Source: Torymus aiolomorphi (Eukaryota > Arthropoda > Insecta > Hymenoptera > Torymidae). Taken from it: a DNA stretch of 64,000 nucleotides. The notes under the pieces are model-generated. The model was given only the letters and a program-made list of their open reading frames with translations, was not told where the DNA came from and made no database searches. Positions 33,191 to 45,632 of the stretch are shown here, piece after piece (position 1 is the first letter of the stretch; the number at the start of each line of letters is the position of its first letter). The DNA lies in the NCBI GenBank assembly GCA_036365515.1, contig CM070877.1, positions 120,038,321 through 120,102,320 of the forward strand, given 5' to 3'. The translations under genes were made by a program, and so were the position numbers.

Positions 33191-35866
33191 ATGAAGATGC
33201 CTGCAGAAACCATTGATAAAGGAGTAGAGCTTAGTAATACTTCCAATCAAGATACTCAAGAACTATCAGCTACTGCTGCTGCAACCCCGAAAGATTGTAT
33301 TACTTATGAAACGTATTTCTATTATACGAAAAATACGGCAAATGAGAAAATAGGGTTATGCTTATTGTGCAAAAACAATGGTTTGACGAAAGAGGCTAAA
33401 ATGAAAAATTCAAATACATCAGGATTAAAGTTTCATCTAAATAAAGATCACAAAAGGGAATACCACATTTTATTTGGATCACCGGTAAAAAAAACACCAT
33501 CGATTCCGTAAAATCAGAAAACAATGGATTTATTTGCAAAAGTAAGTGTCCTATGTAATATAATTTTTTTATCTTTTCTAAATAAAGCAAAGCATTTGTC
33601 GATCATATTTTGATTTTGTAATTGTAAACATTTTTTTTGTAGAATTTTTATGTTTAACAAATTAATCATAAAGTTATTTGAAGGTTTTCTAAATTAAAGA
33701 AACTGAAGTTTTATTCTATGTTATTTTAATTTCATTATTTTAACTTTATTTTTAGATATCTCAAATAACAAATTTTGGCACCTACACTATTAATTAAAAT
33801 AATCTTTTAATCACTAAATGCATTACGATTTCTGCCCTTCATTATTTTAAAAGAACAATTATTCCGATTATTAATTTAATTTTTTTATATTTCTTTATAT
33901 TTTACTACAACGACAAATAAAATTTATCATCAATTATAATTAAAAAATATACATTGTAAATGATCTTAAATTACTTTATTACTTCCAGAAAAAAAATGAT
34001 GACGTCGATTGGGATAGACTACTTACGCTTTGGGTAGCATACAAAAACTTGCCGTTAAGTTTTTTCGATGATCATATCACCCAAGATATTTTCAGAAGAA
34101 TTAATCCTGATTTGAAAATGCCGAAAAGAAATGCTATGGCGGAAAAAGTTATAAACGAACATGCGAAAATGCAAAATGAGTTAAAGAAAATATTACAAAA
34201 TATCAATTCCAAATTTTCGTTTGCCATCGATGCCTGGACTGCAAGAAATGGCTCGTCGTTCTACGGAATTACGATTCACTTTATTGACAATTAATGGAAT
34301 TATCATTCACTATCTTTAGATCTGGTTGCATCTCATGGAAAGCACACCGGGAAAGATATTGCAGCAATTTTTTTTTCCGCCCTTTAACCTCAAAATGCCA
34401 TCTTAAATGTCATTTTGCGGCCTCGGACGGAAAAATACGTTACTGAAACGTGGACGTAAGAGAATTTTTACCTCATTAGTAATATACTATTAACACGCCC
34501 GCGTTAGTAATATACTATTAACACGCTTAATAATTATAACATTCAAGAAAAAGTACAAGGGATTACGCTCGATAATGTCTCAGCTAACACGTCATTTATA
34601 CGCGAATTAGGTATACTAATGAGAAGTGAAAATATAGAGTTCGATGTCGAAGATCAGCATTTTCGCTGTTTTTCTCATATTATAAATTTAGCTGTACAAG
34701 ACGTTTTAAAGTTAATAAAAGTTAATGTCGAAAATAGCAGTTTTAAAGATTCATATACCGATGAAAATGAAGTAAGTGATAATGAAAGTTATAGCGATGA
34801 CTCTTCTGATTATGACAATGCCGATGATGGTGTGCTCTCAAACAGTGTGGCGAAAGTTAGAACAATATGTAAAAAAAATAAGATATTCAGAGCAATTGCG
34901 AAATAAATTAAAACTGTTTTGTGAAGCAGCGGGCATTAAATTTATAAATCTAATTTTAGATTTTCGCACACGATGGGATAGTTCATACGATATGATAAAT
35001 ACTGCGTTTAGAATGAAAAAGGCTTTGATAATGTTACTTGACAATTGCAAAGAACTTGAAAAATTAAAAATATCAGAGTATGAATGATCCTATCTACAAC
35101 AAGTGATGAAATTTTTGAAAAATTTTAAATTTATTTCGAAATTATTAGCGTATGAAAAAAATGTTACATTGCCTAGTGCTGTTGTTGCATTTAATGTACT
35201 TATCGATAAAGTTGAATCAGTAATTTCCGAGTTAGATAACAAATCAGATAGATCTATTGTTGATGAAACATTATTGCTGGCATTTCAAGCGGGGCGTGAT
35301 AAACTTTTGAAGCATTATAAAAAATGTAATTGGATTTATTGTATCTTAATTCTTGACCCAAGACATAAAATAGAATGTTTTGATGTAACTTCTTGGGGGC
35401 AAGACTTAAAAAATGACACTGTAAAAAAATTTGAAAAGCTATATCAAATTCATTATTATGTAAAACCCTTAACGATTTCTTCGGAAAAATGTATAATACC
35501 TAATATATTGATGAGGATACAATCGATTTCAATTTTATATATGCGACAAAAGATAATGACACTTGTTCTTGGCGTGATGAAATTGACCGTTATGTTCAAG
35601 CTCCGCGAGCGACTGCCGAAACAAATGTATTGAAATGGTGGAAAATGCATTCGCAAATTTACCCTAATCTTTCAAAAATGGCTAAAGATATTTTAAACAT
35701 ATTAGCGTCATCGGTTCCCGTTGAACGTCTTTTTTCAGAAAGCTCTTTGATTATGACGAATAGAAGAGCTTCGTTGAAAAGTGATGCGATGAAAAGTCTT
35801 ACATGTATAAATTCATGGGTCAAATGTAATTTGTGTAAAGAGATATGCGGTACAAGTTTTGACTAA
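33191..35866 (+). pseudogene. hAT-family transposase, interrupted
   Basis: A BED-type zinc finger is encoded at 33191-33511 (CLLC with a downstream HLNKDH). An in-frame stop follows at 33509, then an apparent intron with a GTAAGT donor near 33541 and an acceptor near 33988. The next frame (34049-34294) carries the RNase H-like region with AIDAWTA. Later pieces hold TLDNVSAN and CFSHIINLAVQ (34565-34720), RWDSSYD (34970), and the C-terminal dimerisation segment with SSVPVERLFSESS (35700-35745). Frameshifts and an insertion near 34370-34545 separate the blocks. The order of motifs is that of hAT transposases, which move DNA by cut and paste. It cannot make a full protein as it stands. Confidence 0.8.
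34370..34545. repeat. Insertion inside the hAT gene with duplicated TAATATACTA block
   Basis: A CCGCCCTTTAACC... segment with a short imperfect palindrome is followed by two tandem copies of TTAGTAATATACTATTAACA (34477 and 34505). It interrupts the transposase between KDIAAIF and the NYNIQEK segment. Confidence 0.5.
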
Positions 35867-36182
35867 ACAATTTTAGCCTTGTAATACAAGTGTAAAATAA
35901 TTGAAATTTATTAATAAATTATTTTTTAACTACAGACACTTTATCTATTCTATCAAGCTTTATTACTTATTTATTTTTTGTAAGTAATAAAAATAGACCG
36001 AACAAAATAAAATTTTTTTGCTAAATTATATTTAGAAATATCAATATTTTCAAGACGATAGAAATACAAGACAGTAGTTGATTTGTCAATAACAAGGCAA
36101 GATATAAGTTATCAATATTTTTCAAGACCAATTTCGATATTTTGGTTAAATGTTGTCTTGTCTCGACTCTTGTGAAGCCCTA

Positions 36183-37079
36183 GGCGTGTGTGACGCGGTC
36201 GACCAGGAGCGCGAGCTAAAAGAGTTCTATCGATTCGATGTGTACACAGGCACGCGCGCACCTGCTCCATTCATTCTCGCGTCAGACCTAACTTCTCGCA
36301 TTATAAGCATACGTACATGTACATAGAGCAGCGTATATTTTTACAACGCCCTCACACGCACACACACACACATATTTGCGCGTAGCCGAACAACTACCAT
36401 AAATTTAATTATCCCTTGCGGTCAATTTTACCCGAGTAAGATTTTAAATTTACTCACATTATCAAAAACTGAAAAATTACAACAATTTTACTCCACTTAT
36501 TTACACCTGAGGGAAGTTAATTCTTTCCGAACGTGCCTAGTCAATTTTAAAATCCTGCAATCTCATTGGACGATCCCAAATTACTTTTTCAATGATTTAA
36601 TAATTTATTAATATTTATAAATTTCATATTTTTTTCTTATTATTTAAATTTTTTGTTATTTCCCACTTATTTTATTCAATTTGTTTAAGGCACAAATAAT
36701 TATTTTTAATCTTAATGATTTTGACATGTTCACGCAATAAAACAGGATTAATGATAAAGTATGAGTATTGCACCATCTTCATAAAAAACAAAAGCAAATA
36801 AAATATTATGTAAACACAAATATCAGTGGCAGCTAATAAAAACATTTACATAAATTTGTAAAGACAAAATGAGTATATAAAATTATATGCCCATAAACCA
36901 TAACCATTTAGAGAGGGTAATTTTACTATATTCACTTCAAATCGCGATTATTCGAAAAATGAATTCGAAAAAGTATTTGACTAATTTCATGTTTTTGCAG
37001 AGCTCGCTGTAAATTAATTTCGATAAAAAACAAAAGCAAGTAAACAACACACGCGCGTATATCGCCATTCATTTTCTAG
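36183..37079. other. No gene; CA-rich and AT-rich DNA
   Basis: Short (CA)n near 36357-36371 with CpG-rich flanks, then AT-rich sequence. Nothing recognised. Confidence 0.4.
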
Positions 37080-37480
37080 TAACATATACATAAAACCGTT
37101 CCCGAAAATTAGGATTTGAAAAAAGAGCTAAAACAGTTTTAAAAGTTTTAACCGCAAATATCTCTGAAATTTATAAACTAATTCTTATACCCTGACAATT
37201 CATGTCATAAATAATATACAAACTCTACACCTCCATCAAATCTACATCTCCATCAAATTTCAAAGTAATTAAATTTTAGTCTAGTTATTGTGCGACATAG
37301 AAAGTCATTTCCAGAAATACCAAAATTTTAAATATCAAATATCTCAAAAACTAACCATATAATCTGGATGAAATTTTACACATAGGTATTGCCTATATCG
37401 CATACAAAATAGTCTATAAATTTCAAACTGATACATTAAGTCGTCATTGAGTAATGAACTAAAAATTGATCAATTGCTTT
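37080..37480 (+). repeat. Interspersed repeat RF1, partial copy C
   Basis: Shares CCGCAAATATCTCTGAAATT, the CTCTACACCTCCATC block and an ATCTGGATGAAATTTTACAC block with the copy at 57721-58080, in the same order. The (AC)n end is missing. Confidence 0.55.
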
Positions 37481-37603
37481 ACATAATTATTTATCGCAGT
37501 TTTAATGTGAAAAACTAACTTTTGGCAGGAACCTTACGGCCAATACAACCTTAAAAGAAAACTTGGCAATAAGCCATTTCTTATACCGAAAGTGAGAGAA
37601 GTA

Positions 37604-38896
37604 CGAGGGTCATTTGATAAGTACCTAGCCTACAAATGAAAACACCAAAATTTTACAAAAAATAAAATTTATTTTTCAATGTAGTCTCCTTTTAGTTGAA
37701 TACACTTGGTCCAGCGGTGTTTCAATTTTTTTAACCCCGTTGAAAAAAATGTTTTCTCTTGGTTTGCAAAATAGGCCTCCGTGGCGGCGATTATTTCGTT
37801 ATTGGAGTGGAATCTCTTCCCGGCGAGCGAATTTTTTAGGTTCGGAAACAAAAAAAGTCGCACGGAGCCAAATCTGAAGAATACGGTGGATGGGGCAGCA
37901 GTTCGTAGCGTAATTCGACCAATTTAGCCGTGGCGAGTGCAGAAGTGTGAGCCGGTGCATTATCGTGGTGGAAAAGCACTTTCTTTTTAGACAAATGGGG
38001 CCGTTTTTCTTCTAACACGGCGTCAAATCGGCTCAATAGTTCGGCGTAGTACTGTCCTGTGACCGTTTTGCCCTTCTCCAGATAGTCAATAAAAATCACA
38101 CCTTGAGAATCCCAGAAAACAGTGGCCATCACCTTTCCGGCCGACGGGACCGTCTTCGCCGTCTTCGGAGCAGGTTCACCGGGTAAGGTCCACTGTTTTG
38201 ACTGCTCCTTGGTCTCTGGAGTGTAGTAGTGAATCCATGTTTCGTCGACGGTCACGTAACGACGCAAAAACTCTTTTGGATTGCGATTAAACAGCTCCAA
38301 ACACTGCTCTGAACTGGTCACACGGATGCGCTTGTTGTCTGCAGTCAGCAAACGCGGCACCCACCTTGCTGACAGCTTCCTCATGCCTAAAATCTCATGT
38401 AGGATATGCCACACGCGTTCTTCTGAGATGCCTACTATCGCAGCTATCTCGTGCACCTTTAATCGGCGGTCTGACAAAACGATATCGTGTATTTTTGTCA
38501 CGTTCTCCTCCGTAGTGGCTGTTTTCGGAGCACCTGGGCGTGGATCATCAAAAACCGACGTACGACCACGTTGAAACTCGTTATACCAAAATTGAACGGT
38601 CGCCATCGAAGGAGAAGCATCCCCATACACTGCATCCAAGCGTTCTTTAATTTCACTGCGCGATTTCCCTTCCAAAAACAAGAATCGAATCACCGACCGA
38701 TATTGTTCTTTCTCCATTTTTTCAAAAATCAACGGACACATTTGCTTTCACACGCTCTCAAAAATAAACTACAACTCCGATCCGGCTGAAATTTCGTCTG
38801 TAACCGTTTACAGGAAGATACTGCACTGTAGTGTATTTCTGGTGCGATAGTGGCACCATCTGGCGGTGAGGCTAGGTACTTGTCAAATGACCCTCG
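37604..38896 (-). mobile_element. Mariner transposon, nearly intact
   Basis: 1293 bases bounded by inverted repeats of about 27 bases starting CGAGGGTCATTTGA, with one visible mismatch (GATAAGTACC versus GACAAGTACC). TA is present on both sides (37602-37603 and 38897-38898), the Tc1/mariner target duplication. It carries one transposase gene on the minus strand. Near-identical ends and a single lesion suggest recent arrival. Confidence 0.93.
37669..38717 (-). pseudogene. Mariner transposase with one frameshift
   Basis: From MEKEQYRS the frame encodes a helix-turn-helix DNA-binding half (VQFWYNEFQRGR, then KVHEIAAIVGISEERVWHIL) and the catalytic half. The triad is the D of TVDETWIH, the D of FHHDNAPAH, and the D of LAPCDFF, with 34 residues between the last two: D,D34D, as in mariner. 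The frame breaks at 37846-37852, where a run of seven T on the coding strand should be eight. In the next frame the C-terminus continues (LFPNLKNSLAGKRF) to a stop at 37669. An in-frame methionine eight codons upstream (38741) is possible, but MEKEQ is the usual family start. One base in a homopolymer separates this from an intact gene, so a sequencing or assembly error is possible. Confidence 0.9.
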
Positions 38897-38898
38897 TA

Positions 38899-39670
38899 GA
38901 ATCAAATATTGTTTATATTTGTGGGAATTATTTTTTCACGGAATGTTTTTAATAATCCAATGAAATTATTGTGAAAAATTTAATACTAACATATTGAGGT
39001 AATGTAACTAAGAGGTTTTATCATTAAATCGGGAAAATTAGACGAAAAACTCATTTCATAATAATCGAACAGTTAACACAATTAGTCTTAATATGTAAGA
39101 AAAGAACGTAATAAGAGAGTAAAATCAAGTAAAATAATTAATATAATAAACTAAATATCGCTTATGACCGGGAGAACCTTGCAATATTGTCTATTCAACA
39201 ATGCAGCTTAGTATAGGTACTCATTGCTAGCAGTAAAAGGTAATTATGAGGGTAAATTGTATATCTTTTGATATTTGCCGTACAGCTTGTTGCGAGAATC
39301 GTAGAATGTTACGCGACAGCACCCGCAGGCAGGTATAAGGCACGAATGGGACATGCAAACCAGAGGGCGACGCGCTATTGCGGCATTAGTTATTTCTAAC
39401 TGAACCAGTATCGATTTAAACGTCCTACTGATCCTCTTCTAAATGTTTGTCCGTGTTATATACGTTGAATTGCGAATTTTATATCTTTCATCTTTTAAAG
39501 TATAGATGTTAACTACCTAACTTTATTAAAATCATTTCAAATAAGAATTCCAACTAAAGCATGACAAAAAATGTTGTTATCCAAAAGTTATTGCAGATTT
39601 TCAACGTCAATGCGCGGGCCACGGAGGAAGTTCGTACTATAGTAGCATGCGCTACAAAAGTTGACTTTAC
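38899..39670. other. No recognised feature
   Basis: AT-rich DNA with a short CpG-containing patch near 39290-39370. No gene seen. Confidence 0.4.
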
Positions 39671-40240
39671 TCTGGTAGAAATTGTCTCTATCGAAAATGG
39701 TCAGGAACTTAATAAATAGCTAGTAAAAATAGCTAATTTCTGAATAATGATGAAACGATTTTTCCGGTCATATTCTCTATTTAATGAAGCTAACATAGAC
39801 TTAAAATGTTTTTAATTTTAATCTAATTTGATCATGTATTTAAAATAAAAAATTAAAAAAGATAGCTAACGAAAATCTAAACACGAATTATTGGTATTTA
39901 ATTCGTTTATAATACTGTTTCAGGGGATATAAACGAAAACAATGATTTTTTCCGTTTGATTCTGTCTCTCTCACTCGTCGCCATAATAATTAACCTCTTA
40001 CTAGCCATTTCCTAGCTAAAAAAACTGACCAACTTTTATATCTTTTAAATACTCATAAATAAGCTAATGTAAATCTGTGAAAAAACTTATTCTATTATTC
40101 TGTCTATTAAATGGTGAATATAATCGGAAAAATTGTTTCATCGACGGATAGTAATGGTCAAGAAAAGTGTCTATTTTTTGACGATTATTGGTGAAACTAG
40201 CTATTTATAAAGCCAAATAATAGAGTTGATTCCACCAGGA
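39671..40240. mobile_element. CCCTGG-family inverted-repeat element
   Basis: The left end TCTGGTAGAAATTG and right end ATTCCACCAGGA are inverted. Internal words AGCTAGTAAAAATAGCTA and CGATTTTTCCGGTCATAT parallel the elements at 17690 and 55653. No coding capacity. Confidence 0.6.
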
Positions 40241-40299
40241 TTCATATACCTGTATATTGGTATATAAGGAAATTCGCCAAAAATTTACACTTTTAGCGA
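40241..40299. other. Short spacer
   Basis: AT-rich spacer between two inverted-repeat elements. Confidence 0.3.
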
Positions 40300-40900
40300 T
40301 CTCGAAACTGGCCAAAATTTTGTTTCAAGGCACACAATTACCAGACGTATTTTTTCTTCTTTCTTATATCACAAAGTATCTCGGAAAAATCTTGTTCAAT
40401 TAGAAACGCTTTTGTGACACATCTTTTTAAAGATTGAAATTTTTTAATAAAATAAAACAGATTTCATTTATTTTTTTGAAAATTAAAAAACATTGACTCC
40501 TTCAAAAATTATAAGAGTTTAAATTAGGTTGAGCGTCGAAAAGGCATAAAAATGATCTCAAACGGAGCTGCCAATTCCTGCGATTTGTGGATTTTTATAC
40601 TTTTTCGACATTCAACTTTAAACTTTTATAACTTTTGAAGGAATCAACATTTTTTAATTTCCAAAAAATTTCTTTTTTTAAACTTTTAGTAGAACATTTC
40701 TGGGCTAAATTGCTCTGGTTTAAAGAAAATGGATTTTTTGCCATTTTCTTCAAAAATGTCAACCTTTATTAAAAATGTGAAACAGTCATTTTTAATTGTT
40801 CAATATTTTTTTTCGTATACTTTGTGACATTATAAGAAAGAAGAAAAAAACGCGTCCCGAAGGTGTACTCTTCAAAAACAATTTTTGACCAGTTTTGGGG
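40300..40900. mobile_element. Foldback element with nested arms
   Basis: The outer arms share AAACTGG, TTTTTTCTTCTTTCTTAT and CACAAAGTAT in inverted orientation. Inner arms pair TTGACTCCTTCAAAA with TTTTGAAGGAATCAA. Nearly the whole 600 bases folds on itself. No coding sequence. Confidence 0.7.
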
Positions 40901-41099
40901 GCGCCTCAAGTTGAAATTGTTTCTGAATTACCTCATAAGTATATGTACCCACGCACTTGAAAATAGGTTTGAATATGTCTCTAAAGAAGTTCCAATATTT
41001 CTCTAAAAAATAAGTTTCACAAAAGTAAAAATTGCACAGTTATATGTCTCTCTCTTAATTTTGTAATAGTGTCTTCTTTAAAAAATAGTGAAATCTAAT

Positions 41100-41320
41100 T
41101 GGAAATAGTTACATAATAATATTTTTTACACTTAAATAATTAAAAGATGTTATTGCTACATTTTTAAGAGAAATATAACTTTGCATTTTATTCATTACAC
41201 TATCAAGACAGCGTTTTAAATATATTTTTATTTTATTAATGAATAAAAAGCAAAGTTATATTCTTATTAAAAATGTAGCAATAAAATCTTTTCAAATTAT
41301 TTGGTTATTACTTGATTATT
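41100..41320. repeat. AT-rich palindrome
   Basis: TTGCTACATTTTTAAGA, ATATAACTTTGC and TTTTATTCATTA on the left are matched inverted on the right (TAATGAATAAAA, GCAAAGTTATAT, AAAAATGTAGCAA). Probably a small MITE or foldback relic. Confidence 0.6.
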
Positions 41321-44300
41321 TCCAAAAAGATTTTTTACAATTTATTTATTTATTTTATTACATTTTTTTTAAACGATTATGATATTCTTCAGAATTTAAA
41401 AATAAGTTAAATAAATACGATTTCTAAAAATTATTTCCCCTTTTGATTTTCATCTCTAACAACGATAAAATATACGTTTGCAAGAGCGAGAACATAGTGA
41501 GATATTTGTAGACCAATCGGTGTTAAAATATTATTGTCTGCGGCTATGGGCTGCCATTATACAAGTCATTGAGAAAGTTGGCTTTCTGTCGGGAAAAGGG
41601 CGGAAAACCGTTCATGCGGCGTCCACGGCAACAGCAAGCTGCAAGATGTCGAAGAACGAGAATAATGGCCGAAAAGAGGAGAGCGAGGCCGATCAGTCTG
41701 CGTGCGGAGAGGCTCGCTGCTAGCTGCGCTCTCCGTGACGTCTCTACTATGACTCTGTCGAAGCGGAAACCGCGCGGGTATTTGTTTGCCATTTAGGGTC
41801 GTTTAGGAGCTCGCGCGGAACCCGAGCGTTACAGCTCGTACTCGGGTGGTCTTCATTTCTCTTGTGAACTGACGATTCCGCAGCCTCCTTCTCCTAGACT
41901 GGTTGCACTTTCAGACGAAAGCGAGATAAACCAAAGAAATCAGCGCGCGGGGTACCATTGCCCGTCTCACAAACACCACTGGTTCGTTTTTGTACGCTGC
42001 GGTTACATCTTGCAGAGTTTACTTTCATATGTTCCCACAAATTGCAGATACCATTGATTATATAATGTTGTATGCGTGCAAGTCTACTTTGAAGATGAAA
42101 TCATTTAGACAATAATTTAAAATCTTATGTTATTATCTGTTGCAAAAAACGGTGGTATAAATAACGAAGCATCCATATTATCAAATTCTTATGTTAAGGG
42201 AATGATTGAGATACAAAATAGCTATATTTTTACAATTTACGGATTTAATATTTTTTAAATAAATAAAATAATGGGTGTATAACAAGAAAAATTTTCAGAA
42301 ATTCAATTTTTCAATACCGCAAAGTATTATTTAACAAAATATATGAATTCAAAATACCAATTAATAGCTATATTTAAAACACTTAAACCATATGTTTATT
42401 AATCATATGAAGAATGAATATAAGATCTCAGAACATAACTTTTAGTCGCGCACATCACTACTATTTATAACGAAGCTCATGATTCAATAAACACTAATAA
42501 TAATTCGACGAACAATCGCTTACCATTCACTCAAATAAACCAAGTTTATCCGCTCAGACAGATTGCTCCCATTTCACGCAATAAAAATAAGAATGGCCCC
42601 GAGCTCCATTATCACAGTTCAAAAAGGTGAAACGTAAAATCCAATAAAACGCCCCAGAAAATACGCGCACGCCAACGGGCGCCCGAACTGAATTGACTCG
42701 TTTCACATATGTAGTTATATACACGTATACGCGCACAAAGTCGCAGGCACGTGCTCACGTGATTTTCGGTCGCACATTTTTCCTCCACACGCGTTCTTGC
42801 ATACAGCGCGCGAGCGAGACACACACAGCGAGTGCGGTGTGAGCGCACGCGGGGCCTTGGGAGTGTGAAAAGAGAGCCCCGCGTAGGGCCCCCTACCGTT
42901 TTTGACGAATTCGTTTGGGTCGACAGCGGGATTCGCCACGCTTTTTCGTCTATTATCCGCGCGGCAGTCGCGTCCGAGACGCCAGCGGCCCTTTTTCACT
43001 CGTATCGACAGCAACGTCGTGCTCTGTTCAATTCCGGCCTCTTCAGTTTCCCCTAATTGCTCGCGTAGAAAGTGCGTAGTAACCGAAGTCAGTCGCCGAC
43101 TGCGCGAGTGGACCCAGAAAGAGCGCATCGCGCCCGACGACCCCGGTGAAGGAACTGCGCGACGACCTATTGACAAAATTATTTAGAGACTTAACCTCTT
43201 ACCGCCCGCACCTTTTGGAAATATCATAGTCACCCGGTCAGTGGGTGGCTCACTTTTCCCCGGGGCCTTTGCCGCGCGAAAGTGCGGCTTGACGAATCAG
43301 GAGAGAGCATTTCGAAACTCTATAACCGGCATGAGGACTTGCGGCGCGTTCAACTGGACTTTCTACGACGCGATAATGCCCATTGTTAGACTGTAACTTG
43401 ACGTAGGTGCGCGTTTCTTCCACAAGCAAAGGTCAAACCTACCCTTGTTGGGCCGGTTCAACAACCTACAAGCTAGTTGTTGAACATTCTTGTGTTCTCT
43501 GTATTATTTCGAATACAAATTAACATACTCGCACATGTAAACTTTTGGACCTCAAGCTTTGTATATTTGTATGATTATCTAGCAAATAATATAGAAAGCG
43601 ATAAAAATGTACTATATTGTCTTATATTTTAAAAGAAAGTTAGTCTGCCAAGTTAGTATTATATACGAAAAAAGCGATGCAACTCCTGGTCGGGTGGCCT
43701 TCTCCACTTTCACTCAGAGTATCAGTCCCATAATTTGTGAGTGGGTTGGTCAGAATGCGACACGTGCGGTCCCAACACGATGTCTGTTTACATTTTCCAT
43801 GAAAAATTGCTGCGCTGCAGCGATGTATATATAGCATGGTGAAGTATCGTGTGCGCCACACATGGCGGAAGCGGCGAAATTGCTTTCTCCGGTCGCCCAT
43901 ATTAAACCCGGAAAAAATATGGCGGAGAGGGGATGCGACGAAAAAAAGGCCTTCGTATTGAAGTATTTGTGGCTCGACCATTCGAACAAGTCAACCGAGA
44001 AGAAAAGAATGGCTTCGGAAAAAAAAATCTGGACCTTCCAGGCACAAAAAAAGAACATTTCACTTTTATGTCTCTACTACCTCTTCTTGACAGAAGCCTC
44101 AATACTTCCATTTCCTTGAGCTTTATGACTTAACTTTTATTAGCTATGACGCATTTTTTGAAAGTTCGAGTTTAACCCGTCTATTTAAAAAGTTTATTGT
44201 ACGACAAGGTCATTCGACTATTACCCGTAGTTTCAGTGCGCAACGTTCGGTGCTAAATCGAACCGGTATTGTGTATTTTTTTCTATAGGGTCCTCTGTTA

Positions 44301-44694
44301 TTTTGAGTCAAACTCGCGACCGTTTTATATTGACGCTCTTAGAAATCTATGGGATTTTAATTTATAGCTGGTAAGCTGTTAGATTTGAAAAAATTAATAA
44401 AATAATAATAATTGTTCACATATATGAGCAAATCCCAGAAACTTTTAAAATTTTATGTAACTCAAAAATTTTAGATTTAAAAGGCTATAACTCAAGTTTT
44501 TTACAAAGCACATATATAACTCGGATTTTATAACTACTGATTGTTTTTATGAAACCTAACTATAATACTTATTTAACTGCAGATATACTCTATTAATGAA
44601 TACAAAAAATATAACGTTCAATTTTTACAAATTCTCAGAACTAAAGTAGTATAAAAACGACACAAAATAATAACATTCTCGTTCGTCAGGGTGT
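41321..44694. other. CpG-rich islands (41560-41990, 42600-43480) in AT-rich DNA; no gene called
   Basis: Both islands contrast sharply with the AT-rich flanks and have overlapping frames of 70-150 codons in several phases, none with a domain. 43860-44120 carries an 85-codon frame starting ATGGCGGAAGCGG that I also do not recognise. These may be promoters or first exons of unseen genes; without transcripts this cannot be decided. Confidence 0.4.
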
Positions 44695-44780
44695 GTAATA
44701 AATGAGATAATTTTATTTATCGCCACGAACTACTTTATTATTACATTTTTGCCGACGTTTCGGACATGTTGCAAATACAA
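44695..44780 (-). repeat. Possible remnant of a third PLE terminus
   Basis: The minus strand contains GCAACATGTCCGAAACGTCG, in which CGAAACGUC resembles the 3' half of PLE hammerheads. The CUGANGA half is not present. No PLE protein is nearby. Confidence 0.3.
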
Positions 44781-45317
44781 TAATACTTATACATTATTAT
44801 TACAATTACATAATTATACAATAATTATAATAGTGTGACATTAATGGTGTAATAAACTATAAAATATTGTTATTTTTATAAAATCTTTTGATTATGATAT
44901 AAATAATTTAAATTATTTGTTACGAAGGTTACAGAACACTTTACTGACAATTTTACAGAACAATAAGTTCATCACTAATAATTTCCCACTAAACCTAGAG
45001 CAGCTATTCGCTCTAGAACGTTTATTTCATTATTGCAACGAATTGAAAGGTGAATTTGGAAAAACACATTGTAAGCAAGAGAAGGAATAAGAATATGAAA
45101 AACCAAAAACTGTGAAAAAAGTTAGTAGCTTCTAGCGTTCATATCTGAACATTCAAGTCATTCCCAAATGACCAAAGGCAACTAAGCAGTGGTGAAACTA
45201 CTGTTAAGAGTAAACTAAAAAATTGGATAAGGGAAAATATATAATATATTTCATATAAATCTATCTCGTTATCAAAAATGGCGCTCAATAACGAGAGCTA
45301 CAATCCTAGAGCTGATC
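44781..45317. other. AT-rich DNA, nothing recognised
   Basis: No coding, RNA or repeat signature seen. Confidence 0.4.
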
Positions 45318-45632
45318 GTCTACTTACAAGGAGAGCTTCTCAACTCCAAATAATAGATTTGGCTAAAACATCAGGATCATTAAACAGCGTAAGAAAATGG
45401 TAAAAAATATCACCCATGAAATTGATAGAAAACAAGGGAAATTTTTAACCATTTTCTTACGCGGTCTTTCAACCAAATCAAAGCTTAAATTAAAGCCTTT
45501 TCTAACTACTATTATATGTTTATTTTATTTTTTTTTTTTTTTTTTTGCTCAAAAAATGACATTCTACAGTTTTAGCCAAAATCCATGATTCGGAGTTGAA
45601 AAGCTCTCCTTGTTAGATGTGTAAGTAGCTAG
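45318..45632. mobile_element. Small inverted-repeat element
   Basis: CTACTTACAAGGAGAGCTT with CAACTCC and TTTGGCTAAAAC on the left recur inverted on the right (GTTTTAGCCAAA, GGAGTTG, AAGCTCTCCTTGTTAG). A run of T near 45529-45546 and a short inner inverted segment (CTTACGC) lie inside. Confidence 0.6.

Larger units (their letters stand above)
33113..36182 (+). mobile_element. hAT transposon, 5' end missing, decayed
   Basis: Contains the broken hAT transposase. On the right it ends with CTCTTGTGAAGCCCTA, which read inwards is TAGGGCTTCACAAGAG, a hAT-like terminus. Repeated CAAGAC/GTCTTG words in 36045-36175 look like hAT subterminal motifs. No matching left terminus is seen; the left side abuts the 5.1 kb element's right arm. 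Confidence 0.7.

Noticed and set aside
34049..35866. hAT pieces as domesticated host genes
   Set aside because: Stops and frameshifts break the transposase, and a hAT-like right end is still attached, so a decayed transposon is the simpler reading.
42715..43176. 153-codon frame in a CpG-rich island
   Set aside because: Several frames in other phases are equally open over the same DNA; no motif supports any of them.
43862..44119. 85-codon frame with a good-looking ATGGCGGAAGCGG start
   Set aside because: No domain, overlapped by other open frames on both strands, and no splice or polyadenylation evidence.
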